49,799 nt of DNA from an uncultured Faecalibacterium sp. (GCA_904394215.1 CAJFNF010000010.1:1-49799); one strand, 5' to 3'. Shown: positions 15,584 to 24,538, numbered from the stretch's first letter. Notes: generated by a model not told the origin, from the sequence alone. Numbers and translations are program-made.

Positions 15584-17197
15584 ATGTATTCCAGTTACAG
15601 TCAATTCCAGCAGTTCCAGCTGGCACAACAGCCCTACCAGGACACCCAGCAGGTCTGGCTGGCGGTCTATGGGCCGGGGCGCTGCACCGCTCTGGCCCAC
15701 AGCCTGGAGCTGCAGCTTCACCGGAAATTCATGCCGGTCCACAGCCTGAACGCCCTGCCCCAGGATCTGAGCGGCGTGGTGGTGGCAGCCGAGGATGTGG
15801 AATGCCTGAGCACCACCCTGTCCTACTTTGCTGCCGCCCTTCAGAGCGGCGCCGACTTTGCCTTCTGCGACGGGGTGTTCGGCTTTGACGGGGACACCCT
15901 GGTCTACCGGGCCGACTGCCGGCCCGAAGGATCCAGGTGCGCCGTCCTCTCCCGGGAACTGCTGCTGCGCTGCCGCGCCCAGGCCAGAGATCCCGATGAT
16001 CCCGCCGCTCTGCTGGCCCTGGCCTGCCGGCTGGCCCGGCATCCTGTCCATATTCCCCAGGCCCTGGTGCGGTACCGCCGCCAGGCCGACGCCTCCGACC
16101 TCTTTTCTGCACAGGGCAAGCGGGCCCTGCTGCTGAGCCATGTGCTGGATATGACCGGCGCCCCCATTGTACTGGTGAGCGCTGTGCCGGTGCTGCGGCA
16201 GATGGGCTATGAAGTGGCGGTGCTGGGCCCCGGGGACGGCGGTTCCCTGCCCCTCTTTGTGGAGGCGGGGGCCACCGTCATCACCCACCCCGACTGCGTG
16301 GGCTCCTCCATGCTGTGGGGGCTGGCCACCGCATCGGATCTGGTGGTGGCCAACACCATTGTGGAGGTCAAGGCCATCCGGGCCCTCAACGGCGCCCCGG
16401 TGCCGGTACTCTGGTGGCTTCATGACGCCTTCGTGGGCTACGGGTATCTGTCCCACCTGATCCCCCGGACCCTGGAACCCAACGTCCGGGTCTGTGCGGT
16501 GGGCAGCCATGCCACCGCCGCCATGCACGAACACCGCCCCGACTTTGCCATCGGCCAGCTGATCTACGGCCTGCCCGACTATGCCCAGGACTCCTTCGAG
16601 CCCTACGACATCAGCTATGCCGGAGGGCTGCCCCTGCTGGTCAGCGTGGGCGCCTTTGAGATGCGGAAAGGCCAGGACATCCTGGTCCAGGCCATCCGGA
16701 TGCTCCCCGACGCCACCCGGTCCAAGGCCGCCTTCCTGTTTGTGGGCAAGGGCGCCGACAAGCGGCTGCTGGCCGACGTCCAGCAGCTGGCGGCGGATTA
16801 CCCCGGCAATGTCTTTTACGTCAGCCGTCTGACCCGCAGCGAGATCAAATCCCTGATGCGCCAGTGTGCCTGCACCGTCTGCAGCTCCCGGGACGACCCC
16901 ATGCCCACCTTTGTGACCGAGGGCCTCATTTTCGGCAAGCCGGGGATTGTCTCGGAACATACCGGCACCGCCGGCCTCATCACCGAAGGGGTGGACGGCT
17001 TTGTCTACCACAACGACAGCCCCACCGAGCTGGCTGAGGCTATGACCAAGCTGATTGAAAACCCCGGCCTGTCGGGCCGGATGGGACCCGCCTGCCGCGC
17101 CCTCTATGAGCGGTACTACTCCAAGGAGTCCTTCGCCAACACCCTGCGCCAGCAGGTGGAGGCACTGCTGGCCCAGCAGGAGCCGGTCAATCTGTAA
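15584..17197 (+). CDS. Two-domain glycosyltransferase (degenerate GT2-like + GT4)
   Basis: A 537-residue protein. Residues about 1-185 resemble a worn-down GT2 domain: D-F-A-F-C-D-G-V-F-G-F-D-G-D sits where GT2 enzymes have the D-x-D region, and H-I-P-Q-A-L-V-R-Y-R-R matches their C-terminal end. Residues about 190-530 are a GT-B/GT4 enzyme with L-V-S-V-G-A-F-E-M-R-K-G-Q-D and D-P-M-P-T-F-V-T-E-G-L-I-F-G-K-P, which carries the donor-binding Glu. It probably adds a sugar to a cell-surface glycan or glycolipid. Its N-terminal 20 residues are Gln/Tyr-rich. It is translated from an AGCGAGGT site 24 bases after the coiled-coil gene. Confidence 0.82.
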   Translation: MYSSYSQFQQFQLAQQPYQDTQQVWLAVYGPGRCTALAHSLELQLHRKFMPVHSLNALPQDLSGVVVAAEDVECLSTTLSYFAAALQSGADFAFCDGVFGFDGDTLVYRADCRPEGSRCAVLSRELLLRCRAQARDPDDPAALLALACRLARHPVHIPQALVRYRRQADASDLFSAQGKRALLLSHVLDMTGAPIVLVSAVPVLRQMGYEVAVLGPGDGGSLPLFVEAGATVITHPDCVGSSMLWGLATASDLVVANTIVEVKAIRALNGAPVPVLWWLHDAFVGYGYLSHLIPRTLEPNVRVCAVGSHATAAMHEHRPDFAIGQLIYGLPDYAQDSFEPYDISYAGGLPLLVSVGAFEMRKGQDILVQAIRMLPDATRSKAAFLFVGKGADKRLLADVQQLAADYPGNVFYVSRLTRSEIKSLMRQCACTVCSSRDDPMPTFVTEGLIFGKPGIVSEHTGTAGLITEGVDGFVYHNDSPTELAEAMTKLIENPGLSGRMGPACRALYERYYSKESFANTLRQQVEALLAQQEPVNL

Positions 17198-17322
17198 TAT
17201 TTCCTCATTTTATTACAAAATTAGATTATTTGTGCTCTACAGTCCGGACGGAAGCATCGCTTCTATCCGAGCTGTATTTTTATAGACGAGCCCCCTTTGA
17301 TGAAAAAACTGTGGGACAGCGC

Positions 17323-17351
17323 TAAACTTTCGCGTCCAATCGTGGTATACT
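17323..17351 (+). promoter_or_regulatory. Extended -10 promoter of the YbhN-like gene
   Basis: TGG-TATACT at 17343-17351 is an extended -10. The -35 (TAAACT, 17 bases upstream) is weak. A GGAAGC/GCTTC hairpin followed by TATTTTTA near 17245-17282 may end the glycosyltransferase transcript. Confidence 0.45.
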
Positions 17352-17400
17352 GATTGCGACCGTATTTGACCTGCCTTTTGTGGAAAGGAGCATCTTCCCT

Positions 17401-18450
17401 ATGTCTCACAACAATCAGACCCGGCCTGCCGGCGGATTCTCGGTCCGGCGGGGGCTGCTGTCGGTCCTGACCCTGCTGGTCCTGACCGGTCTGATGTTCT
17501 ATATCTTCAAGGATCATCTGCCCGAAATTTCCGCCGCCCTGGGCAAGCTGCGCTTGGGCCAGGGGGCCCTACTGCTGGGCCTGGGCCTCACCTACCCGGT
17601 GATCGAGGGCATCATCAGCCAGCGGATCCTGTCCAGCCGGCTGCCCGGCTTTTCCTTCCGGCGGGGGCTGGACCTGGCCTTCCTGGGGGCCTTTGGCAAC
17701 GTGGTCACCTTCGGCGCCGGCACCATGGCTATGCAGGGGTACGACATCAGCCTCCAGGGGCTGGGCATCGGGCCCGGCATCGGCCTGACCACCCTCCAGT
17801 ATGTCTTTCACAAGGGGGCAGTCCTGCTGGTGGCTGCGGTGCTGCTTGTGTTCCATGGGGGCTGGCTGCTGTCTGCCGACACATCGGGCCTGATGCAGTA
17901 CCTGCTCCCTGCCTGCCTGATGGTGGCGGCCATCATCCTGGCGCTGGTGCTGGTGTGCACCAGCCGGACCGTCCAGGACCTGGTGTACCGCCTGCTGAAC
18001 CTGCTGCCTGACACCGGCAAATGGCAGGCCCGCCGCCAGAGCTGGACCGCCCAGCTGGACGGCCTGCGGATCGAGAGCCGCCAGCTGCTCCAGAACCGTG
18101 GGCTCTGCATCCAGGTGATCCTCCTGCAAATGTGCAAGCTGGTCCTGATGTACGCGATCCCCTGGTTCGGGGCCCGGTTCATGGGCCTGGGCAGCCTGAC
18201 CTTCTGGCAGGCCGAGACCCTCACCGCCCTGATGATGCTGCTGTCCAACGCCCTGCCCAACCTGGGAGGCATGGGCTCCATCGAGACCGCCTTCTATCTG
18301 ATCTTTGCCGGCTTCCTGGGGGACAGCGGTACCATGACCCTGCTGGTGGTGTACCGGGCCGCCACCTACTACGCCCCCTTTGCCGCCAGCTGCGTGGGCT
18401 TTTTCCTGATCCAGCGCCGCTGGACCCGGGCCCGGCGCCAGGCTTCCTGA
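17401..18450 (+). CDS. YbhN/LPG-synthase transmembrane-domain protein
   Basis: A 349-residue membrane protein of the UPF0104/YbhN family, the flippase-like half of MprF (lysylphosphatidylglycerol synthase). About eight hydrophobic helices are visible, with family-type motifs F-G-N-V-V-T-F-G-A-G-T-M-A and N-L-G-G-M-G-S-I-E-T. There is no lysyltransferase domain. Start 17401 follows AAGGAG; the GTG at 17380 is upstream of the site. Stand-alone members often accompany glycosyltransferases and are thought to move lipid-linked sugars or phospholipids across the membrane, which fits the two genes before it. Confidence 0.85.
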   Translation: MSHNNQTRPAGGFSVRRGLLSVLTLLVLTGLMFYIFKDHLPEISAALGKLRLGQGALLLGLGLTYPVIEGIISQRILSSRLPGFSFRRGLDLAFLGAFGNVVTFGAGTMAMQGYDISLQGLGIGPGIGLTTLQYVFHKGAVLLVAAVLLVFHGGWLLSADTSGLMQYLLPACLMVAAIILALVLVCTSRTVQDLVYRLLNLLPDTGKWQARRQSWTAQLDGLRIESRQLLQNRGLCIQVILLQMCKLVLMYAIPWFGARFMGLGSLTFWQAETLTALMMLLSNALPNLGGMGSIETAFYLIFAGFLGDSGTMTLLVVYRAATYYAPFAASCVGFFLIQRRWTRARRQAS

Positions 18451-18458
18451 ATCAAAAC

Positions 18459-18498
18459 AAAGGCGGGCCGCCCGTTCAAACCGGGCAGTCCGCCTTTT
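18459..18498 (+). terminator. Terminator after the YbhN-like gene
   Basis: AAAGGCGG and CCGCCTTTT form the outer stem, with an inner GCCCG/CGGGC stem, followed by the T run. Confidence 0.85.
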
Positions 18499-18626
18499 GT
18501 TCGCTATGTGGGGTGCGGCTGCGGTGCAAACCATAAAACCGGCCGCCAACCCCGGGTGTCAGAGAGAATGGAATGGGGGAATTCCGGCCGCAGCGACCCG
18601 CTTCAAAAGGCTGCTGCGGCCCATGA

Positions 18627-18642
18627 GTTAGTTTTTGCTAAC
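18627..18642. promoter_or_regulatory. pflB upstream palindrome, site 1
   Basis: The core is GTTAG-TTTTTG-CTAAC; with one flanking base each side it becomes AGTTAG-N6-CTAACT (18626-18643). It recurs at 18952-18966. It overlaps a weak TTGCTA-17-TACCAT promoter-like pair (18636-18664). Confidence 0.55.
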
Positions 18643-18812
18643 TGCTATGGCAAAATCATACCATATCTGTGGGAGACTGTCAACCCCCCAGGGCCAAATT
18701 GTCAAAAAATCACGTATAGAAGTTCCGCACACAATCGCCGCAGCCTCTTGCCGGTTGGTTGTGCAACCCAACAAAGCTTTGTGATCCGGTAACGGTTCCC
18801 GGGATTTTTCTC

Positions 18813-18840
18813 TTGATTTTTTCTTTTTTCATGCTATGCT
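18813..18840 (+). promoter_or_regulatory. Promoter of pflB
   Basis: TTGATT (18813-18818), a 16-base spacer and TATGCT (18835-18840), with TGC before it (extended -10). The RNA would start near 18847, directly at a GC-rich hairpin (GGCCGG 18846-18851 with CCGGCC 18879-18884; CCCGC with GCGGG inside) that should protect the 5' end. The leader is about 150 nt. Confidence 0.7.
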
Positions 18841-18945
18841 TAATAGGCCGGAGGCCTCCCGCAAGATAGCGGGGCGCGCCGGCCGGGCGGCGCTTGCGTC
18901 GTCAAAAGGGGCTGCTCGAAGATCAGTGCCCTTTCTCTTATTTTT

Positions 18946-18969
18946 AAAAGTTAGTTAATTCTAACTTTT
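18946..18969. promoter_or_regulatory. pflB leader palindrome, site 2
   Basis: AAAAGTTAG-TTAATT-CTAACTTTT, perfect 9-bp arms with the same AGTTAG-N6-CTAACT core as site 1. It lies 20 bases before the pflB ribosome site. As DNA it could be a roadblock operator. As RNA it is an A/U-rich hairpin followed by a short U run. Confidence 0.6.
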
Positions 18970-18998
18970 TTTATCCGCATCGATACAGGAGGTAACGA

Positions 18999-21251
18999 AT
19001 GAAGGATTATACCCAGTGGGAAGGCTTTGAGGGCCGCATTTGGAAAGAAGAAGTCAACGTCCGTGACTTCATCCAGAAGAACTACACTCCTTACAACGGG
19101 GACGAGAGCTTCCTGGCAGGTCCTACCGACGCCACCAACAAGCTCTGGGACGCCCTGCAGAAGCTGCAGAAGGAAGAGCGCGCCAAGGGCGGCGTTCTGG
19201 ACATGGAGACCGACGTGGTCAGCAGCCTGACCTCTTACGGCCCCGGCTACATTGATGAGAACCTGAAGGATCTGGAGCAGATCGTGGGCATCCAGACCGA
19301 CAAGCCCCTGAAGCGGGCTTTCATGCCCTACGGCGGCATCAAGATGGCCGAGGAAGCCTGCACCACCTACGGCTATCAGCCCAGCGCAGAGCTCCACAAG
19401 ATCTTCACTGAGTACACCCGCACCCACAACCAGGCTGTCTTTGACGCCTACACCCCCGAGATGCGGAAAGCCCGCCACAGCCACATCATCACCGGCCTGC
19501 CCGACACCTACGGCCGCGGCCGCATCGTGGGCGATTACCGCCGGGTGGCCCTGTACGGCATCGACTACCTGATCGAGGCCAAGCAGCACGACTTCAACAA
19601 CTGCGGCGACGGCACCATGACCGACGACGTGATCCGCCTGCGGGAGGAGATCGCCCGCCAGATCAACGCCCTGAAGGGCATGAAGAAGATGGCTGCCATC
19701 TACGGCATCGACATCTCCCAGCCCGCCAAGAACGCCAAAGAGGCCTGCCAGTGGCTGTACTTCGGCTACCTGGCCGCCATCAAGACCCAGAACGGCGCTG
19801 CCATGAGCGTGGGCCGCATCTCCACCTTCCTGGACATCTACATCCAGCGCGACCTGGACAACGGCACCCTCACCGAGAGCCAGGCCCAGGAGCTGATTGA
19901 CCACATGGTCCTGAAGTTCCGGATGGTCAAGTTTGCCCGCATCCCCAGCTACAACCAGCTGTTCTCGGGCGACCCCGTCTGGGCTACCCTGGAAGTGGCC
20001 GGCATCGGCATGGACGGCCGCAGCATGGTCACCAAGACCTGCTACCGCTTCCTGCACACCCTGGAGAACATGGGCCCCGCCCCCGAGCCCAACCTGACCG
20101 TCCTGTACTCCTCCGCCCTGCCCGAGGCCTTCAAGAAGTACGCCGCCAAGGTTTCCATCAAGACCAGCTCGGTCCAGTATGAGAACGACGACGTCATGAA
20201 GCCGGTCTGGGGCGATGACTACTCCATCTGCTGCTGCGTGTCCGCCACCCAAACCGGCAAGGAGATGCAGTTCTTCGGCGCCCGTGCCAACCTGGCCAAG
20301 TGCCTGCTGTACGCCATCAACGGCGGCGTGGACGAGAAGAACGGCGAGCAGGTGGGCCCCAACTACGCCCCTGTCACCAGCGAGTACCTGAACTACGACG
20401 AGGTCCTGCCCAAGTACGTCCAGATGCTGGACTGGCTGGCCGGCCTGTACGTCAACGTGCTGAACCTGATCCAGTACATGCACGACAAGTACTACTACGA
20501 GGAAGCTGAGATGGCCCTCATCGACACCGATGTCCGCCGCACCTTTGCCACCGGCATTGCAGGCTTCTCCCACGTCATCGACTCTCTGAGCGCCATCAAG
20601 TATGCCAAGGTCAAGACCGTCCGCAACGAGAAGGGCCTGGTGGTGGACTACATCACCGAGGGCGACTTCCCCAAGTACGGCAACGATGACGACCGGGCCG
20701 ACGAGATCGGCGTCTGGCTGCTGCGCACCTTCCTGGATATGATCAAGAAGCGCCACACCTACCGCAACTCCGAGGCTACCACCTCCATCCTGACCATCAC
20801 CTCCAACGTGGTCTACGGCAAGTACACCGGCGCCCTGCCCGACGGCCGCAAGGCATACACCCCCTTTGCCCCCGGCGCCAACCCCAGCTATGGTGCTGAG
20901 CAGAACGGTCTGCTGGCCTCTCTGAACTCGGTAGCAAAGCTGCCCTACCACTGGGCACTGGACGGCATCTCCAACACCCAGACCATCAACCCCGACGCCC
21001 TGGGCCACAGCGACAGCGAGCGTGTGGAGAACCTGGTGCAGGTGATGGACGGCTACTTCGACCAGGGCGCACACCACCTGAACGTCAACGTCTTCGGCAA
21101 GGAGAAGCTGATCGACGCCATGGAGCACCCCGAGAAGGAGGAGTACGCCAACTTCACCATCCGCGTCTCGGGCTACGCCGTCAAGTTCATCGACCTGACC
21201 CGTGAGCAGCAGCTGGATGTCATCAGCCGTACCTGCCATGGCCGCCTGTAA
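18999..21251 (+). CDS. pflB: Formate C-acetyltransferase (pyruvate formate-lyase)
   Basis: A 750-residue glycyl-radical enzyme converting pyruvate and CoA to acetyl-CoA and formate in anaerobic fermentation. The active-site cysteine pair is in SIC-C412-C413-VS, with an extra Cys at 411. The radical Gly is Gly725 in RVSGYAV. Length matches classical PFL. The start is set by AGGAGG 6 bases upstream. pflA overlaps its 3' end. Codon use is highly biased to C-ending codons, as expected for a strongly expressed gene. Control probably involves the repeated AGTTAG-N6-CTAACT sites and perhaps Rex. Confidence 0.98.
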   Translation: MKDYTQWEGFEGRIWKEEVNVRDFIQKNYTPYNGDESFLAGPTDATNKLWDALQKLQKEERAKGGVLDMETDVVSSLTSYGPGYIDENLKDLEQIVGIQTDKPLKRAFMPYGGIKMAEEACTTYGYQPSAELHKIFTEYTRTHNQAVFDAYTPEMRKARHSHIITGLPDTYGRGRIVGDYRRVALYGIDYLIEAKQHDFNNCGDGTMTDDVIRLREEIARQINALKGMKKMAAIYGIDISQPAKNAKEACQWLYFGYLAAIKTQNGAAMSVGRISTFLDIYIQRDLDNGTLTESQAQELIDHMVLKFRMVKFARIPSYNQLFSGDPVWATLEVAGIGMDGRSMVTKTCYRFLHTLENMGPAPEPNLTVLYSSALPEAFKKYAAKVSIKTSSVQYENDDVMKPVWGDDYSICCCVSATQTGKEMQFFGARANLAKCLLYAINGGVDEKNGEQVGPNYAPVTSEYLNYDEVLPKYVQMLDWLAGLYVNVLNLIQYMHDKYYYEEAEMALIDTDVRRTFATGIAGFSHVIDSLSAIKYAKVKTVRNEKGLVVDYITEGDFPKYGNDDDRADEIGVWLLRTFLDMIKKRHTYRNSEATTSILTITSNVVYGKYTGALPDGRKAYTPFAPGANPSYGAEQNGLLASLNSVAKLPYHWALDGISNTQTINPDALGHSDSERVENLVQVMDGYFDQGAHHLNVNVFGKEKLIDAMEHPEKEEYANFTIRVSGYAVKFIDLTREQQLDVISRTCHGRL

Positions 21252-21993
21252 CACCCAGGGGCTGGTCCACTCCCTGGAGAGCTTCGGCTCGGTGGACGGA
21301 CCTGGGGTCCGGTTTGTGGTGTTCCTGCAGGGATGCAACCTTCGCTGCCGCTACTGCCACAACCCCGAGACCTGGGCCAAAGGCTGCGGCCAGCCCTGGA
21401 CCGCCGACAAGCTGTTCCAGCACGTCTGGCGCTACCGCAACTACTGGGGCAAAAAGGGCGGCATCACGGTGAGCGGCGGCGAGCCGCTGCTGCAGATGGA
21501 CTTTCTCACCGAACTGTTCCGCCTGGCCCACGCCAAAAAGGTCCACACCGCCATCGACACCGCCGGCGAACCCTTCCGGCCTGATGATCCTGCTTATCTG
21601 GCGGCCTTCGACGCCCTGATGGAAGTCACCAGCCTGGTGATCCTGGACCTCAAGGAGATCGACCCGGAAAAGCACCGGCATCTTACCGGCAAGTCCAACG
21701 AGAACATCCTGGCCATGGCCAAACATGTGGCCCAGCTGGGGGTGCCCCTCTGGATCCGCCATGTGCTGGTGCCCGGCCTCACCGACGACGAGGAGGGCCT
21801 GCGCCAGACCGGCGCCTTCATCGCCAGCCTGCCCACCGTCCAGCGGGTGGAGGTTCTGCCCTACCACACCCTGGGCCTGTTCAAGTGGCAGAAGCTGGGG
21901 ATCCCCTACTCCCTCAACGACGCCCAGCCCCCCACCGACCAACAGGTTCGGCGGGCGGAAGAGCTGCTGATGGTGGACCGCTACCCCGGTTAA
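21238..21993 (+). CDS. pflA: Pyruvate formate-lyase activating enzyme
   Basis: A 251-residue radical SAM enzyme that installs the glycyl radical on PflB. The cluster motif is C33-x3-C37-x2-C40, preceded by [11 protein letters not shown], a PflA signature, and followed by [10 protein letters not shown]. The start ATG at 21238 lies inside the pflB 3' end (14-base overlap) without a strong ribosome site, pointing to translational coupling; upstream in-frame ATGs would only add pflB-antiframe sequence. It ends at a strong terminator, so pflB-pflA is a two-gene operon. Confidence 0.96.
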   Translation: MAACNTQGLVHSLESFGSVDGPGVRFVVFLQGCNLRCRYCHNPETWAKGCGQPWTADKLFQHVWRYRNYWGKKGGITVSGGEPLLQMDFLTELFRLAHAKKVHTAIDTAGEPFRPDDPAYLAAFDALMEVTSLVILDLKEIDPEKHRHLTGKSNENILAMAKHVAQLGVPLWIRHVLVPGLTDDEEGLRQTGAFIASLPTVQRVEVLPYHTLGLFKWQKLGIPYSLNDAQPPTDQQVRRAEELLMVDRYPG

Positions 21994-22008
21994 CCCCCAA
22001 CGTATCCC

Positions 22009-22038
22009 AGCCCGGAGCCAGGTGCTCCGGGCTTTTTT
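22009..22038 (+). terminator. Terminator of pflB-pflA
   Basis: AGCCCGGAGC-5-GCTCCGGGCT, a perfect 10-bp stem followed by TTTTT. Confidence 0.93.
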
Positions 22039-22103
22039 GTGTCTTGTTCCCGGCTTTGCTCCATGGTATGATAAAGAAAATAGGATTCAGGGAGGGCTCC
22101 GCC

Positions 22104-22457
22104 ATGACCAACCAGGCCGTTTATGATATGTCCTTTTCCAAAGTGTACCCCCTGCTGGTAAACAAGGCAGTCCGCAAGGGCCGCACCCCCGCCGAGGTGG
22201 ACGCCGTCATCACCTGGCTCACCGGCTATACGGCTGAACAAATCGCCCGGGCTGACGCCGACGGGACCAGCTACGGGGATTTTTTCCGGAACGCCCCCGC
22301 CCTCCACCCCAACCGGGACCTGATCCGGGGGACCATCTGCGGGGTCAAGATCGAGGCCATCCAGGACCCGCTGATGCAGGAGATCCGCCGGCTGGACAAG
22401 CTGGTGGACGAGCTGGCCAAAGGCCGCCCCCTGGACAAGATTTGCCGCCAGCGCTGA
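22104..22457 (+). CDS. DUF2200-family protein
   Basis: A 117-residue protein matching the DUF2200 pattern: M-S-F-S-K-V-Y-P-L-L-V-N-K-A-V-R-K-G-R-T-P-A-E-V followed by I-T-W-L-T-G-Y, then L-H-P-N-R and G-V-K-I-E-A-I. The family is widespread and of unknown biochemical function; members are small, soluble and often sit in accessory regions. ATG 22104 follows GGGAGG. It lies 15 bases upstream of the DUF5655-like gene, so the two are probably co-transcribed. Confidence 0.85.
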   Translation: MTNQAVYDMSFSKVYPLLVNKAVRKGRTPAEVDAVITWLTGYTAEQIARADADGTSYGDFFRNAPALHPNRDLIRGTICGVKIEAIQDPLMQEIRRLDKLVDELAKGRPLDKICRQR

Positions 22458-22472
22458 AGGGAGGCCTCTGTC

Positions 22473-22850
22473 ATGGACTGGGATGCCCTTCATTTCTTTG
22501 ACCAGCATCCGGAGGCCCTGCCCCTCTACGAGGCTCTGGAACAGCAGGTCCGGGTCCAAGTCCCCGATCTGAGGATCAAGGTCCAGAAAACCCAGATCTC
22601 CTTTTACAACCAACATCTGTTCGCCTGTGCTTCCTTCCTCCGGGTGAAGCGAAAAAAGGACCTGCCCCCCGCCTATCTGGTGGTGACGGTGGGGCTGGCC
22701 CGCAGGCTGGATTCTCCCCGGGTGGCAGCCGCCGTTGAGGCCTATCCCGGCCGGTGGACCCATCACATTGTGGTGTCGGCCCCCGAGCAGATCGACGGGG
22801 AACTGATGGGCTGGGTGCAGGAGGCCGCCGCCTTCGCCGCCCAAAAATAA
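22473..22850 (+). CDS. DUF5655-like small protein
   Basis: A 125-residue soluble protein. The pattern D-L-R-I-K-V-Q-K-T-Q-I-S-F-Y-N near residue 40, followed by strands such as Y-L-V-V-T-V-G-L, and the C-terminal H-H-I-V-V-S matches DUF5655, a small alpha/beta domain of unknown role that also occurs fused to nucleases or transport-associated proteins. It is preceded by a GGGAGG site and pairs with DUF2200 upstream. It is followed at once by the long hairpin tract. No catalytic residue can be assigned. Confidence 0.72.
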   Translation: MDWDALHFFDQHPEALPLYEALEQQVRVQVPDLRIKVQKTQISFYNQHLFACASFLRVKRKKDLPPAYLVVTVGLARRLDSPRVAAAVEAYPGRWTHHIVVSAPEQIDGELMGWVQEAAAFAAQK

Positions 22851-22851
22851 A

Positions 22852-23117
22852 AGGCGCACCGGAAACCGGCACGCCTGAGCGTGTCGAAAAACGACACGCT
22901 TTAGGGGGAACCCATTTCTGCGCGCATACGCGCGGCAGAAATTCCTTCCCCCTAATATCCCCCTGGGGACAAAATTTGGCGCAGAACCGCGCACTCGGCC
23001 TTACGGCCTCGCACACTCTCTGCGCCAAATTTCCCTGTAGGTGTCCCAGCCGTACGCACATGTCGTCCGGCTGGGACATTTTTGGTAGTCTGAGGCGCAC
23101 CGGAAACCGGTACGCCT
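22852..23117. repeat. Hairpin mosaic bounded by 25-bp direct repeats
   Basis: Two 25-bp copies (22852-22876 and 23093-23117) differ at one base, and each is itself a hairpin built on AGGCGCACCGG/CCGGTACGCCT. Between them lie: AGCGTGTCG/CGACACGCT (22878-22900); a three-tier stem of about 22 bp at 22901-22955 (TTAGGGGGAA/TTCCCCCTAA, ATTTCTGC/GCAGAAAT, GCGC/GCGC); TCCCC/GGGGA (22958-22969); a 14-bp stem at 22972-22985 with 23019-23032; and TGTCCCAGCCG/CGGCTGGGACA (23042-23078) followed by TTTTT. I see no protein-coding frame. It could be a structured RNA, a palindromic mobile repeat or a composite terminator. Confidence 0.75.
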
Positions 23118-23124
23118 TACGATG

Positions 23125-23155
23125 AGCTGTTTGGTTTTAGCCAAACAGCTTTTTC
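23125..23155 (+). terminator. Plus-strand terminator overlapping the 3' end of rodA
   Basis: AGCTGTTTGG-TTTTAG-CCAAACAGCT, a perfect 10-bp stem, then TTTTTC. The right arm encodes the last codons of the minus-strand rodA gene (L-F-G-stop), so the convergent gene end doubles as a terminator arm. Confidence 0.75.
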
Positions 23156-24357
23156 TTGTTGTGCATGTGGACCGACAGCACCAGGCCCACGCAGATATAC
23201 AGCATCAGAACCGAGCTGCCGCCCGCCGAATAGAAGGGCAGGGTGACGCCGATGACCGGCAGCACCCGCAGGTTCATCCCCACGTTGACGGCAATCTGGG
23301 CCAGCAGGGCGCCCCCCACGCCGGCACAGATAAAGCTGCCCAGCAGGTCTTCGCTGCGGGCCCCCACCATAAAGGTGCGGATCACCAGGGCAATCAGGAT
23401 ACCCAGCACCAGCATACAGCCCACAAAGCCCAAAGCGTTGCCCACCCAGCTGAAAATAAAGTCGTTGTGGGCGTTGGGGACGCTGTAGTAGTCCCCGCTG
23501 AACAATCCGTTGCCAAACACGCCCCCTGAGCCCAGGGCCACCTCGCCCCGGTCCTGCTGGTAGACAATGTTTTTCCAGATTTCCTCGCTGGGGGCCCATC
23601 CGGTCTCGTTCTTGGGATCAATGACCGCCAGAATCCGGTACCACTGGTAGCTCTTGCCGATGCTGTCGCTGAGGAACATAAAGGCCGCCGAGATGGCTGC
23701 AATGATCCCCGCCAGGGCCGCCACAATGTATTTCCAGCTGAGGCCGGCCGAGAACATCATGCAGCAGCCGATGATGCCGTAGATGATGGCGGTGCCGTCG
23801 TCGCCCTGGATGTGGATCAGCAGGATGGGGGCCATCAGGTGCAGCAGCAGCTTGCCCAGCTCCTTGGGCTCATTGATCCGGGTGCGGACGTTGTTCAGGT
23901 GCATGGCAAAGGTTAGGATGAAGCTGATCTTTGCCAGCTCGGTGGGCTGGAAGGTAAAGCCCCCCAGCTTGTACCAGGAGTAGTTATCGGTGTCGCCGGC
24001 ATTGTAGCCGATGGTCAGAGGCCCCAGGGACAGGTTGTGGATCACCAGGGTGGGCAGCACCAGGCCCCAGGTGAAAATCACATGGAAGGGCCACACCTTC
24101 ACCAGCCGCCGGTAGTCAATGGAGGACAGCAGCAGGGCCGCTGCAATGCCCAGCAGGGAGGCTGCCGCCTGGACCAGGGCCCGGCGGAAATCGCCGATGC
24201 CGGTGATCTGGCCGGTGATCTCGTCCACCGCAAAACCGCTGCCCTGTTCCGCCGCCCAGGAGGCCAGCATCAGCACCGCCATGGCGCTGCTGAACAGACA
24301 GAGAAACAAATAGACCTTGTCGGTCCGTTTGGCATATAATCGAATGCTTTCGAGCAC
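23137..24357 (-). CDS. rodA: SEDS-family peptidoglycan polymerase (RodA/FtsW)
   Basis: A 406-residue polytopic protein of the shape, elongation, division and sporulation family, which polymerises lipid II into glycan strands with a class B PBP. About ten helices are visible, with F-Q-P-T-E-L-A-K-I-S, the extracellular loop G-E-V-A-L-G-S-G-G-V-F-G-N-G-L-F, and N-D-F-I-F-S-W-V-G. RodA is more likely than FtsW because of the GS-G-G-x-F-G-N loop and the gene's isolation from the division cluster, but this is not certain. The start is GTG 24357, 7 bases after AAGGTGG; the longer frame lacks similarity. The C-terminus KKKLFG lies in a hairpin. Confidence 0.9.
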   Translation of the reverse strand: MLESIRLYAKRTDKVYLFLCLFSSAMAVLMLASWAAEQGSGFAVDEITGQITGIGDFRRALVQAAASLLGIAAALLLSSIDYRRLVKVWPFHVIFTWGLVLPTLVIHNLSLGPLTIGYNAGDTDNYSWYKLGGFTFQPTELAKISFILTFAMHLNNVRTRINEPKELGKLLLHLMAPILLIHIQGDDGTAIIYGIIGCCMMFSAGLSWKYIVAALAGIIAAISAAFMFLSDSIGKSYQWYRILAVIDPKNETGWAPSEEIWKNIVYQQDRGEVALGSGGVFGNGLFSGDYYSVPNAHNDFIFSWVGNALGFVGCMLVLGILIALVIRTFMVGARSEDLLGSFICAGVGGALLAQIAVNVGMNLRVLPVIGVTLPFYSAGGSSVLMLYICVGLVLSVHMHNKKKLFG

Positions 24358-24538
24358 AAAAGCACCACCTTTCACACAGGTTCCTGCGGGACGCCGCCGC
24401 GCCCCGCCCCTGCCGCATCTGCAGGGCAAAGGGGATGAATCTGTATCAGTATACCGCATTTTTCGCCCCCATTCAAGCCGGCCCGCCAGCCAAACTGTGA
24501 CAGCTTTGCAAAAAGCCGGAAAAAGCAAAGTGGGATTC

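Noticed and set aside
18626..18643. Calling the pflB palindromes Rex boxes
   Set aside because: Rex sites in Firmicutes have TTGTGAA or TTGTTAA half-sites with a 4-base centre. These have AGTTAG arms and a 6-base centre, so the assignment is left open.
18951..21338. A 795-codon antisense frame over pflB
   Set aside because: Val/Leu/Gly/His-rich shadow of a highly biased gene; PflB on the other strand has all active-site residues.
22852..23117. CRISPR array
   Set aside because: Only two repeat copies occur, about 240 bases apart, with hairpins rather than spacers between them, and no cas genes are present.
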